Assembly: GCA_008828725.1 (NCBI GenBank)
Contig: MEHQ01001076.1
Coordinates: forward strand, 744,001 to 808,000
DNA length: 64,000 nt
Origin: Saccharina japonica
Lineage: Eukaryota > Sar > Phaeophyceae > Laminariales > Laminariaceae
Reading direction: 5' to 3'
The notes below the pieces were generated by a model. The model saw only the letters and a list, made by a program, of their open reading frames with translations, ran no database searches and was not told the origin of the DNA. Position numbers and translations under genes: made by a program. Of the stretch, positions 35,197 to 48,639 are shown in pieces. The first letter of the stretch is position 1. Every line of letters begins with the position of its first letter.

Positions 35197-36199
35197 GGTA
35201 GCACTAGGATGCTACCATGCAAATATCTAATGGTGTGCATAGTTCTCGTCTCCACGGCGTACCATTTGAGCATGAAGGCGTCGGACTACCTTCTCGACCA
35301 GTTATAACCATCCGCTCGCCGTTTCTGATGTCTCGCCGTACCCTCAAAACTTGATGCCGGATTAGTTTACGGTAGTGGGTAAGCCAGTTAAAGCTGGTGG
35401 GTAACTGTGCTCAACCTATTTTTGATATATTCAATACACATGCGTTTGCGCGCATAGGCCACATATTTGATCTAGTACATGTGCACGTTGTCTGGTCTTG
35501 TACAGTATACGGATATACGGCGCATGGTGAAGCTTTTTTTATTTTGCACGTGAAGTATGTAATCGAGATGCGCGGAACAACAATTTTGCGATGCGTTCCA
35601 TGGTACCACTGTATACATGTTCTATTCTTCCCGGAAACATAACAAATGCTGTAAATGCACCAACTTAACAGTCCGTCCGTTTCTGGACCAACGTTAGCAG
35701 TAGTACTGTGGCCTAAATAATTGAACCAGACACATCCTGTGGACCTACCTGGTGAATCTTGACTTACTCGAGAACTGTCGTATATTTGAAGGTAGTCCAG
35801 ATGTATTGTATGTAGGTGCTGCCGATGGGTGCAGGAATATATACTGTGCTTGGCAGGATCTACTCTCTCGAGCTCGAGTGGCTGCTCTGTTTAGGAGATG
35901 AGGGGTTGCTCGGGTCGGAAAATGAACGAAGAGTGATTGTGTATGGGTGCCAGGTCGGTTGGTCAAACTGGGAGCCACGGTATCCCGAAACATATATACC
36001 GCGATCAATAACGCCCACTTGTACGGACATGCGATGTACCGTAGATACTGTGGGACCTTGTCTTAACGATCAACGAACACGCTATAACTGTGCGTGCGCA
36101 CAATGCAAAACGCACCGTGCAACAACCTGCACGCACGTGCATAGTGATGCGTAAGATGAATTGTTGTAATATTCAAGTTAAGACGTTTAGGCACTACCC

Positions 36200-36630
36200 T
36201 CCTCGAGACCAGGCGGCGACAGAGGATGACAGTGCATTCATCAATGCCATCAACGCCTTCGCGCGTTTGCCAGCGTGTTGTCACCATTGGACGACACGTG
36301 ACAGTGGGGGGTATATAAAGTGCGAACATTTTCGGTCTTGACGATCACGAGGGGAGATACTCAGTGAACAGCTGTGCAACAGGCAAAGGTCAGCTGGATT
36401 ATGCGCATGCCCTGAACGAGAGTGCTTCTGCCTATGGAAGAAGCGCCCATAAAGAGCAATGCTTCGTTAGGGGTGGCGACATATGTCATGAGCTCCTCTC
36501 ACGAGAATTACAATTAATTACCCGAGCCACGACACAGAAGAAAACAGTTTTAGTGCAGCCCGACCAGGCGTTTTGCCAGTCGCATGTTGGTAAAACAAAT
36601 ATACCAGCAACTTTTCATGCTCACCGGTAG
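36200..36630 (+). pseudogene. S1 conserved frame, module C copy
   Basis: Reads RRQRMTVHSSMPSTPSRVCQ..VVTIG, a stop in GGI*, then GLDDHE..VNSCATGK and AHALNESAS, aligning to the minus-strand frame at 50,825-51,415. One or more stops and frame changes are present, so it is probably inactive. Confidence 0.3.
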
Positions 36631-39600
36631 TTTATCAGTTGAGGGTCTCAACTGGTTATGCATATCTTGAGCCCCAACGTTCGCAACCACTACCGGGGGA
36701 TGGGTCCAAACCCGACACTATAGCTACTGCCTGGTGCGTTTCAACGGCAACTTCCGCGACATGTAGTATTTTCCTCTTCTATCGGTGCAACAAAATATTA
36801 TATGCGAACATCCGACAATGTGTTTCATATTTTTCAACGTAGAATGTATTCGTCTGTGTGTACCCGATCTTGTATTTGTTTTTCACATGGCCGATAAACC
36901 TTCTCACTCATGGCCTAGGCAGTGAGACGTTGCCATTGACGGACTGGAGCCGGCGCCGCTGCCCAGCATTGCCGAATCTCTCATCAGGATTACAACGAGT
37001 ATAACAGGATATCTTAAAAACTCTGGTACATGTCGAACCCGAATTACACGACACAGAACATACATTCACGTCAGCTCTGCTTTAGGCAAGTGTATGTCGA
37101 TACCCAAAACCCTGTTGTGGTTTTCAAATTAAAATGGACCAATATACTTGTGGCGCTCAACGTTCGACTCATGATAGCTAGTGAAGCAAGATATTTGGTA
37201 CTCGACATGAGTTTTGCAGCCGGCGCTGGTACGGCTTCTTGGAAAATACACTATTTTTATAGAGAATTTCGTGTTCTGCGCATTCTGACAAATGTACGGT
37301 TTTTCCACGTGTCAAACTGGTTCCTGAACAGTATCTTTGGGAAAGATGGACGCACACATAATATCGTATGCTATCAGACAGCCTCTGCTTATCTTCTGAG
37401 AGAAAGGTGCGCTTCACTGATTGGTGAATTTTTTGTATATGTGTCGTCGGCGGGCTGCATGAGGAGCTGTGGGCGACGACGATTGAATCTGTGCCTCCAC
37501 CAATTATATAGCCTACCGTCGACAGGAGATGCACGTTTTGTTTCGAATTGTTCTCGGTTTCTTCTGGTGGTATGGTAGTGCGTAGCAATAATCCATACCT
37601 CATTAAGCAAATGTATGCGACCGGACCTGTCCCTAGCCGTATTTGATATATACAGTATAACTGTAGTAGAAAAACCTGCGTAAAGCTGCATATAAATAGG
37701 TGGCCGGGTAGCGCTTCGCGGATCGCACTGAAGCATCCAAAAGAGACACCCCTTCTGCTCACATCGGTGTAAGCTGTTATCATTTGCGAGTGAACCTTAC
37801 CAGTAGGTGTTTCGAAGGATGGATTTAACACCCCTGTGACACCCTGAGCATCTCACACTGTTTGGAGTTTCGTCCAAGCATTATATGCTTCGAATATCTA
37901 TCTCGATGTTGTATTTGTATTCGACGAATACTTGAGCCATGCCATTGGCGCGTGCTACGAGGCATAGCGAAACCCGAAAGGGGGTTATCAACGGAGGCCC
38001 TACGCCATTTATATCATATTTGCAAGTTGCACCACACTTTAGTTAGCACCCTGGCCATTCGATGATTCATCGTTTGCCTACTTAATCATTAAACGAGCTG
38101 TTTATTCTAAGGCACGGGGTTCCTCAAGCGAGTTGACTTCGAAACTTGTAGGATAATCCCTATCGTTTAATGGGTGTGTAATTTGCTGGGGCGCAGTGTC
38201 CTTGATTTTTAGTAAGGTATCGGGTCGGGTATAGAGATCTGCAAGCGAGGGGCTGCAATCGTGATAATATTCCCCCATGCATATTTACCCTAAGGCCGGA
38301 AAACTGGGATCAAATGGGGGTTGGCTGCTGCTTTACCAAGGGCGTATCTGCACCAGTCGCCGCATCCCAACAGCGTCTGACCTGGTGGAAATATCAACAA
38401 CCGAGAAAATGCCATACATTTCCGACAACCGCTCAACTCGGTGTGACTGATGGCACGTTACATTACTCGATGTGTGCACGCCAACTTTGCTACGACCACA
38501 TCATGCGAGGAGAATGTGTCATCTACTTGTATTACTTAGCTCGAGTCGCATGGTTTATGTCGTGCACCATCCCCTACGTACGCGCGTTCTATTTTTGAAG
38601 TATTTATCAGGACTTTAGGTTCGTGACCCATCGATGTACCTCCCTCAGTCTTTTATTCGTAATTTGTTTTTGACGTTGTCGCTGTTCATATGGTCCGGGT
38701 GATAGCGGTACGGACGCCGTGAAAATCAAACAAGAGTAACGAGGTAACAAACCGCATTGCAATATTTCCATAAACGTTTAGAACACACGCCAGCTGATGT
38801 GCTGAGTCCTGTTTTGACCCGCTAGTTTTATTGTCAGATAGGGTATGGGTAACATTGGGTATTGTTTTGTTTTATTTCTCCCAACTCTGATTTTCGGGGG
38901 CACCTGTTTTCCGTGCTTGTATAACACTGGTGTCAATCTTGACCCGTGGCCGCAGATCATTTCGCCGTTTATTTCGTTCATGAAGTGCTGGTATATTTTA
39001 CTTCGATTTTACTTAACGTTGCGTGTAGAAAAATGTTTTTTGCAATATTCGTACACTGTAGTTATTCTCAAATGCAACATGTCTGCTTCGTTGGCGGGTG
39101 TATCGGATCATAGGTCCGACCATTGACATGCCGCAGACCGAGTGTCTCCGCGTTCAATCTTCCCCGTAGATATATACTAGATATGCGTTTACAAAGTCAC
39201 GACATAGCGGTATGTACTACGCTTTAATTTCGTAAGAAGAGTAGGGAATTCAATATCATGCCATTGTATCGAATTCGAATGGCAGATTATACACACAAAA
39301 GTAACACAAAGAAATACGACAAGCGAAGAATGGAACAATAGACGAGCACAACGAAACAAAGTGCAGTATTCGTTTGCATGGCTTTGCTTTGTGTTGAACC
39401 TTTTATAGCACATTCCCGATGTATATATTATTCGCAGTAGTTGGGTGAGGACAGATATCTCTGTCTGGGGTGTAGATTCTGCACGCACACGGGGTGCGCT
39501 CATGTCACAAGGCAAAGTAACCGGCACGAGACGGCAATTGCAACACAGCACACGCAGATACAGTGGTTGATGAATATACATACATTCGAGGAATATAGAC

Positions 39601-40400
39601 GGACTCGGATTATTCTACGAGTAGAACAAACAGTTTAGTGCACGTATGAGCTATCTAGGTGGTTGCTGGCACACCTCTGGATCCTGAGGGGTGGTCGTGC
39701 TGTGCCTGCATCCAATCCGTTGAACAACGTCAGTGTGGGGCTAGGTCTGGCTGGGGCTAGTTCCGGCATGGGTCCGGTGGAAAGGTCGCCACGACCTCGA
39801 TGTCGGTTTTTTACTGTCCTTCTTACCAACTATTACTCGGGACCAAAGCAAGCACCTACAGTATCACGTACTCAAAAACCTCTATATTCAAAAACCATTT
39901 AGATCAGCAAAGTTGGTCCTAACCACTATTTTCTCGAGTTATTGTGTAATACCTCCCGTGTTATATGGTAACTAGGCTGGTCGTTGCAGCAATGCATGAC
40001 AGGACCTATTAAAATCAAGAACGCTCGCCCAAAAAAGTCCTGCTGAACACGAGTAAAATCATACTATACCCGCATAGCTAAAAGGTAGACTGAATCTTAA
40101 GCGGGACTTAACTATACACTAGTGTGTACGTAGGACACCTCGAGCGAGCGCGATATAAATGAACGCGGGCAGCAGAGTCTGCCGCATTCGAGCCAGTCTC
40201 TCCACGTGACCTATCGGTGCGCTTGGAGGAACGGGCTGAGGTCGGGATCGACGGCGGGCACGCACCCTAAATAACGTTGTTGAGTCCGGGCCCTGTCGGT
40301 GTCAACGCTGAATATGTCAATACATAACGATGACATCCGCGCATGATCTGTAGTATGTGTGTATGGCATTGTATAGACAGGTGAACGTATCTTAATCTGT

Positions 40401-40486
40401 GGTTTATCGGTATACTACTTGCAAACAAGACATCATTAGTCAGCGGTTTATTGGTATACTACTTTCAAATAAGACATCAAGACTAA
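40401..40486 (+). repeat. Short tandem duplication
   Basis: Two near-identical units of about 43 bp, each with GTTTATYGGTATACTACTT and AAGACATCA. Confidence 0.75.
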
Positions 40487-42917
40487 CCCTAATACACGCC
40501 GTATATATTCAAGCACTGCAAGCTACGTCTCGAAGATAATCGCTTCTCTCAAGTTGAATATTTCACAGGCTGTTGAATACCATTTGGGCTAAATCACTTA
40601 CGTACCCTCAGTGTATACGCCGGGTTCGTTGCTGTTGTTCGACTGCTTGACGCCAGTAGACTGTGCGTTCAGGGCGTATGCTTTAAAAACCAATAACGTT
40701 TTGGGGGTTAGTATCGGACATTCTGCTGCGTGGGTGGACCTTTGATTTGCTGACGTTGCTGCTGTGATGCTGATCTTCAATGTACATGATGGGGAGATTC
40801 GTACAGACTGATGTTTACCCGACAATAATAAAATCCGTTGTATATGTAGAGTCTAGCACACCCGTCCTCAAATTGGAGGTTCGGCCTTGACCACCGGAAA
40901 CAACAAAACCTAAAGCAACAACAATTGGGGTCGTATTAAAGACAAGAAAACACATTACTAGTGAAACAACAACTAATCGAAGGAAATCAAGTTTCTTGAA
41001 GAACGTGACTTTAAATCCTGTCGAGGAATAGGGTATTGTGTTGAACAATAAACGAACGCACAAGACCAAGGAACACCCGTGGATAGCAAACGAGGCGAGG
41101 TACGACCCGCAGTTTCCCCGGGTATGTGCCGGCACCGGCTAAGTCGCTAGCGGTCTTGTGGTGTCTTTGATGGATAATACAGCCCCAACGCTGCCCACAG
41201 ACAGCCGAGACGGGGATAGAGTGGTGAAGGTTATGGGCCAATTCATGACCTGGTTGGTTCTGGTGTGGTTTGGGAGCTAAGGTGTGATATTGAAAGGAGT
41301 TTTCGACGGCCTTGTTATATGTTTAGGCGCCACACATGGTCTGCTCTGTGCGAGGGACCGTCGGACTTCACGCTGCGGCTGCTCCGGCAGCCCTGCTTTT
41401 CGGGAATGACGCATCACGCCTCTGAAGCAGTCGATTACAGTGTACAAATACTCGCATCGAGGTGTCACGTATGTCCCCATGCGTACCATAAGGAACTTCT
41501 ACATCCTATGTGCTACCGCATATATACGTGCGGCACTTTCGCCTGGTATTAGTTCGGGCGTTGCCACCTGCTTGTCGTGCTCCTCATCGATTTGACGCTT
41601 CGAAGTGGCATTGTGTGCGATTCGTTCGGCTTACGCGTGGAGTCTGACAATCGCTAATATCGGAATACAAAAGACGCAGAAGTGCCGATCAGACAAAGGT
41701 AAATCAAGAACTTGGTATACAAGTGTATATGTTACAGTACTGGCCCGCTTGATCAGTGCTCATCCGAAAGATCAACCTCCGGCATATAGTATTTGGAAGC
41801 TGGAATGTCTTCTAGAATTTAAGGATGTCGGCGTCTTCATTGTAATCTCGGATGCTGCGGTTAACAGGAGGTACCGCCCTTGTCCGGGCGAGGCCAACGC
41901 CTCGCAAGACGACGATAAACACGACTACCCAACTGTCTCCCCCATCGAGGTCCCAACCCAGAGGTGCCCTTCCAACACATTTAGCTACGGCGATCCGTCT
42001 TCCTCATGGCTCAAATTTCTCGCTCGTACCCTGCATATCGGCAGGGTGACAGGCAGCTGCATTTTTCTGCGATTTAGATCCGGTCTTTTCAGAGGGTAGT
42101 GTTCCGTTTGACATGGGAGGCATTTACGCGAGGACCTACTTGTCCGTCTGTATTAGCTGGTAACGTCGGTTCCTCCTCTTCCGTGCACCGTAGCCGTGCA
42201 GCACGCGGAGGCGACGCATCATTCCAACACAGGGTCCGTAACATATTGGCGGATCCTTGCAATGTCGCAGATTGTGGAAGCGGTGGCCAAGTTGACACTC
42301 TACTTTGTGCCTCTAGCGGATGTGTTATCCTCTCTACTGCGTTGTAATAGGTGGCACCCACACCGACAGGAAGCCCTAGCCCGCAAAGAGGGGGGGCAAG
42401 GGGGGTAGGGGCCAGGCACAGGCGAGGCACCAGCAGACTCCGAGGATATACAGAAAGGCAGCACCCGCACCAGGAGGCAGCCATGACGAGTACACCTCCA
42501 AACGGGCTCAACATCAAGCAGCGGAGCGGGTCTAACCATCCTGACAAGGCAACGTTTGTGGACCTCTTCAGATCGCCCTATCGAAGTCATGAAGCGAAGG
42601 TACAGCATGCAGGCAGCACTCCGAGGCTGAGGGAAAACTACTTTGCTCCGCAGAAAAAGCATGCATATCACGCATTGGTCACGATTTGGTTTCGAGCATT
42701 CGTTAAGTTGGCACGTCCGCATCGTAAATAGTATACGTATCATCCGAATGGCACGCTGTTTCTTGGAACGTCTGGGTTTTAATGGTCGAATCGGGCTGCT
42801 AGTTGAGTACGTTCCTCACACTCACCTTTGAACCGTCCCTATACGAGTATCAGGTAGGCGACTGATAAAAGACATACCAGGTAGTCTATAATAAAAACAA
42901 TACACGGGCGGGTCGGG

Positions 42918-43136
42918 TTGACAGTCCTCCAGGCCTCGGTTCAAGGGCGACAATATGGACCGGCGGCTTTGGAGGGAGCGTATTCCCTAGTCAAACAAAA
43001 GCAGACATGTCCCCGATGCAAACGCTTGTCCATGAGAGCCACGAGTCACGTACGCATATACCACAATTTTGAATGGTTACCGCACGAGAACGGCGGACGA
43101 TATATACATTGCCAATGTGTCCAACCTAGAGGCTAA
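42918..43136 (+). CDS. Small ORF with Cys pairs
   Basis: A 72-codon frame with CPRCK, then HVRIYHNFEW and HCQC. The C-x2-C...C-x-C pattern suggests a zinc ribbon but the ORF is short and isolated next to a breakpoint at 43,320. Confidence 0.2.
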   Translation: MTVLQASVQGRQYGPAALEGAYSLVKQKQTCPRCKRLSMRATSHVRIYHNFEWLPHENGGRYIHCQCVQPRG

Positions 43137-43324
43137 ATGAGCAAACGTAGTACCGTTGCCGGGGAAACCAAGGACGCAGCAAGAAACGAGGACTTCGTCG
43201 TCTGTCGTCATAGCCCAATTCATGCGTCCCCATAACCTAGTCAGGATGAACGCGTCGATCTCGTCAGGTACCTTAAATTTCCGCCGCTGTCAGTGATGCG
43301 CAGCTTTCGCGGCCCGAGCGACCG

Positions 43325-45775
43325 CTCCTGGGCTAGTAACTCGACATAGGCGAATTCATTAATATAGTGCTGCGGGGACAAATAGTTTCCAATTCAACCT
43401 CGGGCACGCTGGCCTGCGACTCCTTCAAGTTTCCCGACGGTTCATCTATTAACCAAAACCCTAACTACGTGCGATGCTTGAACCACACGTGCACTGAATC
43501 CAGATGAAACGGTGTGCTCAAGCTTCACCTGCCCCGCGTCCTCCTCTTCGCGTAAATTCGCTCACCCCATGCCGCGCGGGAAGAGTGGATGCAGCGTCAG
43601 TTTCTGCTGCGTCGCGGGTAAGAGGCTATTCGAAGCGACGTTGCATACGTGTTTGTCGAGAATATCACATACCATACCATCTTGTTTAGCCCCCGAAACT
43701 TTACCGACATATTCGTCGGTCGACATACACGTATATTCGGTCAGGTGATATTGTGCTTATAGTTGCCGGCTGAAGGAACACGTGCAGGGTTCCTATGACT
43801 TGCTAAGTAACAACATCCCTTCAGTAATACATATGCGTTTCATTGAGCGGCCGTGTGTTTGCGGTACATATGGCCATCGTCAACGCCCCAGTATTAACTC
43901 TAGTGACGACGGAGTCTTGCCATGCACTAAACGACCTCCAGGGTGTTGGGTTGACACGTGCATATGTAAGCCCCACTCTATTTATGAAGTTTCTTAGTGC
44001 ATGCGGGGGGGTAGCAACTCGACATATGCGAACATCAGAACACGTGGGCGGCTGCTACTATTGATTTCTATTTTCATCAGACAGGGTGTACTGCGACTCC
44101 TTCAAGTGCCCCGATGGGTCACCTCTGGTCAAGTATGCTAACTTTCGGCGGTGTGGAAGGAACGTGTGCACCAAAGAGAAGTGCTGTGAAAACTTTTGCA
44201 CAGACTTTATCTGCCCCGCGTCCTCAATTCCGGTGAAATACACTGACCTCACGCCGTGCAAGAAGAGTGGATGCGACGAAGATCGCTGCTGCACGAAAAG
44301 TGAGGGGCTCGCCGAGGCGAGGTCGCACCTGTTTGTCTGGAATATCACATACATACATCACCAGTTGTTTTAGCCCCGAACCTCTATCGTCGATATCCTC
44401 GGTCTTCATACACGTACGTTCCATCAAGTTTTGAGGTAGTAAATATTCTCGGTATTAAGTAACTAGTGCTGTTTTCCTATGCCTAGCTGCGTCTCATCCT
44501 CACTTCTGAGACTACTTTGCGCTTCATAGAACTGCCGTCCAATGGCGGTACATATAGCGATCGTTACCGTGCCGGTACTAAACCCAGTGACGACGGAGTG
44601 TCATTGCGACTGAAGATAATTGGGATAAAACTTGAGACCCCGGTTGCTCAGAATATTTCGATTGTTCGGGCGGTCAGCCTGTGATCGACAACGGCGACCA
44701 CGAGGAGGCTGAGGGTAACAAGGTTTAGGAATTTCGGTGCGTCGATATGATCTGCCGCAGCGTTTTGTTTTCACCTGGCTACCCGCCTGAGGGATTCGAT
44801 TACACGAATATATGCGACGAAACCCGATCACTAAATACCTTCTGGATTAAGACGGGCAATCTTCCTGCCCGAAAACAGTGTGCAGTATATTTTTTGAAGC
44901 ATGTGTTGTCATACTATTACTATTCCCTTGGCCTGCTAAGCTCGCAGCCTAGACTGAAATTCGGCATGGTGTTCACGGACTTGATTACCCTCACAGTCCC
45001 ATTGCCTTGCGCCATTCCACCGAAGGCAGACACCCCCCCCCCCGCGACTAGCATTCGTTCCCAATTGATCTGCTGCCAAGGAATATGTACAATCTCAGAT
45101 AATCCAGTATGCGACCTTATGGAATGCGCGGCTGGTAAAATCGTGAAGGTCGCCGTTCGCAAACTCCGATCCCTTTAGACCGAAGAGGCCCAAAGCTGCA
45201 CCAGCTTTCAATGCCGTAATGACGAACCGTCGGTATAAGACGCTGGCACCACCGTGTGCGACGACTCCGGACCTACCAAAGACGTATGCTGCAAACCCGG
45301 TAAATTTTACTCCTGGAGACAATCCAATGTTTCATTTCACGGTAGTCGGCTATGTCAGCCCCATTCGCTGATGTTGAAAATCTGACCCAGCGCAGCGTAC
45401 ATCGGCAATATTTCCACATAGTTGATCAATCTTACTGTCCCACTCACACACACACATAATACAATCCAAACGTACGCCTTCGCGGACACCAACAGACCTC
45501 CCAAATCAAACCACCACTAATGATTCGGTACCGCCTCAGAACACGTATTATGTGACTCGGTCAAGTGCGAGAAGAGTTTATCTCTGGTTGATTACGCCTC
45601 CGAAGTCCTGTGTCGCAGGGCAAGGTGCAGGAAGTCGGAGTGCTGTAAAAATGTCTGCTGCGGTTTCGAGTGCCCTGGCAACTCTATCCCGATGGTTGGC
45701 TCTGACGATATCAAATGCGCCAGCTCGGGGTGCACCTCCGAGCTGTGCTGTCTCTTCCCTGTCAACTGTGAGTGA
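43325..45775 (+). pseudogene. Gene D: 5'-truncated cysteine-rich gene
   Basis: Homology to module A begins at about 43,325 (CTAGTAACTCGACATAGGCGAA, compare 16,420), inside the intron before exon 3b. Exon 3b (43,410-43,619) has the same 5 bp deletion as A. Exon 4 (44,081-44,299, 219 bp) and exon 7 (45,540-45,775, stop TGA) are open with two perfect repeats each, apart from a changed cysteine position context in exon 7 (ASSGC for NAGC). Dead exon 5 (TAG near 44,727) and exon 6 (45,099-45,300; TAG 45,176-45,178 and a second stop near 45,235) share their stops with A. Signal peptide, exon 2 and exon 3 are missing, so it is not functional as it stands. Confidence 0.75.
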
Positions 45776-47368
45776 TGACACGTGCTTCGATAGAGGTAGC
45801 ACGTTTTGGTCGAAGTTTCACGAGTGATCGGGCCCCTTAAAATAAAATCGGCGGTGTTTCGTTTTTTGTTGCAATATTGTTCTTTATATGGTTAGGCCAC
45901 GGCATGGTCCGGTGGCTATAACTTTTTATCTTCCTTCAAAAACAGATTTTATCTGAAGAAAACAGCTCATCTATCGTATCATGCGTCTGACATGTTTTGT
46001 CAAAGTATGCCTCGCCTCGTTTGAAGCACCCAAATAAGGCTCAAGCTATCAGTACATACACCAGAAGAAGCTTCTCGCCTCTTCAAAATCCAATGTTTTT
46101 AGACTTCTCGCTATCGTCATGGGCAAACCTCCACGGCGGCGACGGGAGTTTCATTAGCGCTGCATATTGTTCAGCACGGCAATACTGCTGTAAGCAGTCA
46201 ACACGATATATCGCAGGCATCCTGATTGAGTTTTATGCGTTCATGACAACAACAGTGTTTGGGTGGTAACAGTGCCTTATTACACTCGCCGGTTGAATGG
46301 CGTGTTGCTTCATTCATATTTCATTGCTGTGTACTCCCGTCTGGAATCCGACCTGAACTCCTAATGAAATTGAACGGCCTAAGTTTTTGACGCGAAGTAC
46401 ACATATCACAGCACAATTGACAGTGTAAGTATATGGCCTGGTTCAACCTGTTTATCATCCCGTTACGCGGATCCGAGTCGAGGCTGTCAGGCGGGTGCAA
46501 GATGAAATTCCCCGGTGGGATATAAATACTAACTTTTGTTGTAAAATACGGTACCCAACCACTGTCACCGCCGTCGACGTGTCCATATTGAAAGCAACCA
46601 TGAAGTGATTAACATGAGTACTCTAATGAGGTCCACTGAAATATTGTCTACGTACTAACTAACACATCCTATCTGTCCACACCACAGGATAACGCCAACT
46701 ACTCTGTAACGAACAACTGGAGACAGGAACGACGTCAACACGTGTTCCTGACTCAAAGTACAGTTCCGAACGGAGTACGACGTCGTTCGGATTGTGCGAA
46801 GTCGCCCACCAAGCACACAACATGGGTTGCGAGAGTATTGCATATTACGCGTGTTTCAAAGGCCTGCTTGTGAACGCCTTTTGGTCACCTACACCGCTTA
46901 CCGTAACGATCGCCGGGGCATTTGAACTACAGAAGAGGTAGTATTGGAAATATTTGGCCTTTTCGGTATTCGATGAACGGTGATCCACTAGAACGCGTCG
47001 TCTATGTGCTTGTTGCCTCATGGTTTCAACATGTGTGCATATGGAGAAAGAGGTATCCCCTCTCTCAATGTGAGAGTATTCCCTGGAAAACCTTCCTCCT
47101 GGTGTTTTGGTCTTCACGGGGGTTGTTTAGAACTGCTACTGTTAGCCTGTAAGATACAGGCTTAACTATTACATTGACAATATATTAACAGCTGCGAAAT
47201 AAAGCCCTCTACATGTAATGTCTGTTGAACATCTATCATCCTTGTGGCTGAAGCAAGATTTGTCGGGTTTGTTCTGAGTCAAAAGTCGAGGCCTACCTGG
47301 TAGTGCTTTCGCCTACAGATTTCACTGTTAGCCTTGGGGGTGTGTAGGGTCAGGTTCGCTGGTTGAGT

Positions 47369-47680
47369 GTGTGTGGGGGGGTGGGGGGCGTACTCATTTG
47401 TTGCTTGCCTTAGTCATTGGACCATTGACCACGCATCCCTTTCGAGACGGAGCACCGTTTCTACTCCTAATAGAGACACCCCCAACACCTAGGCGCTCAT
47501 TACGCACTTTCCATATATTACAAAGAAGCGTTTTGCTAATCTTATTCCCTTCCTGTTTCGCCGACTGAGGCCACCATCTATCTCCTAAGATAGCGATCGT
47601 TTTCTCGCTACTATTTAGGGGGGGGGGGGGTGTACTCATGTTGTGCACGGCCGTAGTCATATGACCATAGACTTTAGGGG
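47369..47680. mobile_element. Insertion flanked by imperfect direct repeats
   Basis: Other S3 copies read straight from GGTTGAGTG to GGGGGGTGATAAACC. Here about 310 bp intervene. Each end has a G-run followed by a similar stretch: CGTACTCATTTGTTG...GTCATTGGACCATTGACC and TGTACTCATGTTGTG...GTCATATGACCATAGACT. It may be a small element or a local duplication around the G-run. Confidence 0.5.
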
Positions 47681-47726
47681 GGGGTGATAAACCAACGGTG
47701 CGCATTCTCGGTCGTAGGTGTTTGCG

Positions 47727-48017
47727 TTATTTGTGTGCACGATCTAGACTCATCGGTTGCTTTGTCGGGTAACAGATCACGTGTTGAACCTGTGTCGTGA
47801 TTTCCCGACAGATGTCTAGACAGGATACCTCGGAACGGAACGACTCGGGCGTTTGCATCTGCATTGGGGTATATGTTCGGTTGTGGTTCATTTGACTCAA
47901 GTACGGTAGCTTGGTGATTTGCTGTTGTGTTTTGGAGTACCTTATAGTTTGCACGACGAGTTCATGAATCGTCAGCGAGGTCTGGATATTCCGCGTGCGC
48001 TGCACCGTTTGCACCAT
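47727..48017 (-). CDS. Conserved small ORF in S3 (module D)
   Basis: 97-codon frame, NIQTSLTIHELVVQTIRYSK, same position and strand as those at 20,526-20,816 and 60,002-60,289. Coding status unproven. Confidence 0.3.
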   Translation of the reverse strand: MVQTVQRTRNIQTSLTIHELVVQTIRYSKTQQQITKLPYLSQMNHNRTYTPMQMQTPESFRSEVSCLDICREITTQVQHVICYPTKQPMSLDRAHK

Positions 48018-48639
48018 GCGAGCTTCTGGCTTTGGACACTTTAGGAGAGAAAGACAGTTCCGTCGCGCGTAAACGAAACTATGATTACGAGAAGATACTC
48101 AATGTGTGTTCAATAACGTCTTGAGACGTCCCATGATACGTCAAAGGCCACAACCACGAGCTGCCACAAGGCTAGTCGAATCGACAGATAGCATCACCTT
48201 GATCTGATTTTACAATCTGCAACATACTCTTGATCGAGGTCTTGCTTGTAGCGAAAGCGTTAAGGTCGAAAGAGATACTCCAAGAGCATATTTCGACGGG
48301 TGCAAAGCGTATCGTAGTTTGAATCGTGGAACGGCCAGAAGCTCATGTCCACTATCACGTTCAAGAAGCCAACGTCGATTCTCAGTACGTCACTCATGTA
48401 CGGTATCCACTGAGCTAGTATGCGGTCCAGAACAGATAATGGCGTGCCCAGATCACCAAAGCCACAACGGCCGTACTTGCTTCGCAGCGTGAAATATATA
48501 TTTTGTCATCTAAGAGTTTATTCGGCCAGCAACTGACTGCATATCACGTTCCGCTGACGACAAACTACCCGGAAGACCTTGCTCGAGATAAATAGGTATA
48601 TCACGTTCACTGAGTCAGCCCTCCGGCTATACCTGAGTT

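Larger units (their letters stand above)
34150..37140 (-). repeat. Blocks S2 and S1 inverted (module C)
   Basis: S2 equivalents run to about 36,190 and S1 equivalents to about 37,140, where the ATGGACC of S1 ends the homology. The order mirrors modules A and B. Confidence 0.75.
37141..43320. other. Region outside the module, no recognised gene
   Basis: No homology to the module or to known families that I can see. Frames above 150 codons (minus 37,178-37,831; plus 37,030-37,578; plus 41,605-42,099; minus 42,089-42,547) overlap each other or lack support. A GC-richer island at about 41,870-42,600 with frames on both strands stands out in composition. A 43 bp tandem repeat is at 40,401-40,486. 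Confidence 0.5.

Noticed and set aside
37178-37831. 217-codon minus frame overlapping a 182-codon plus frame
   Set aside because: No motif, no second copy for comparison, and part lies in inverted S1; chance is sufficient.
42089-42743. Overlapping frames in a GC-rich island, considered as retroelement remnants
   Set aside because: No reverse transcriptase, integrase or LTR features were found; left as unassigned.
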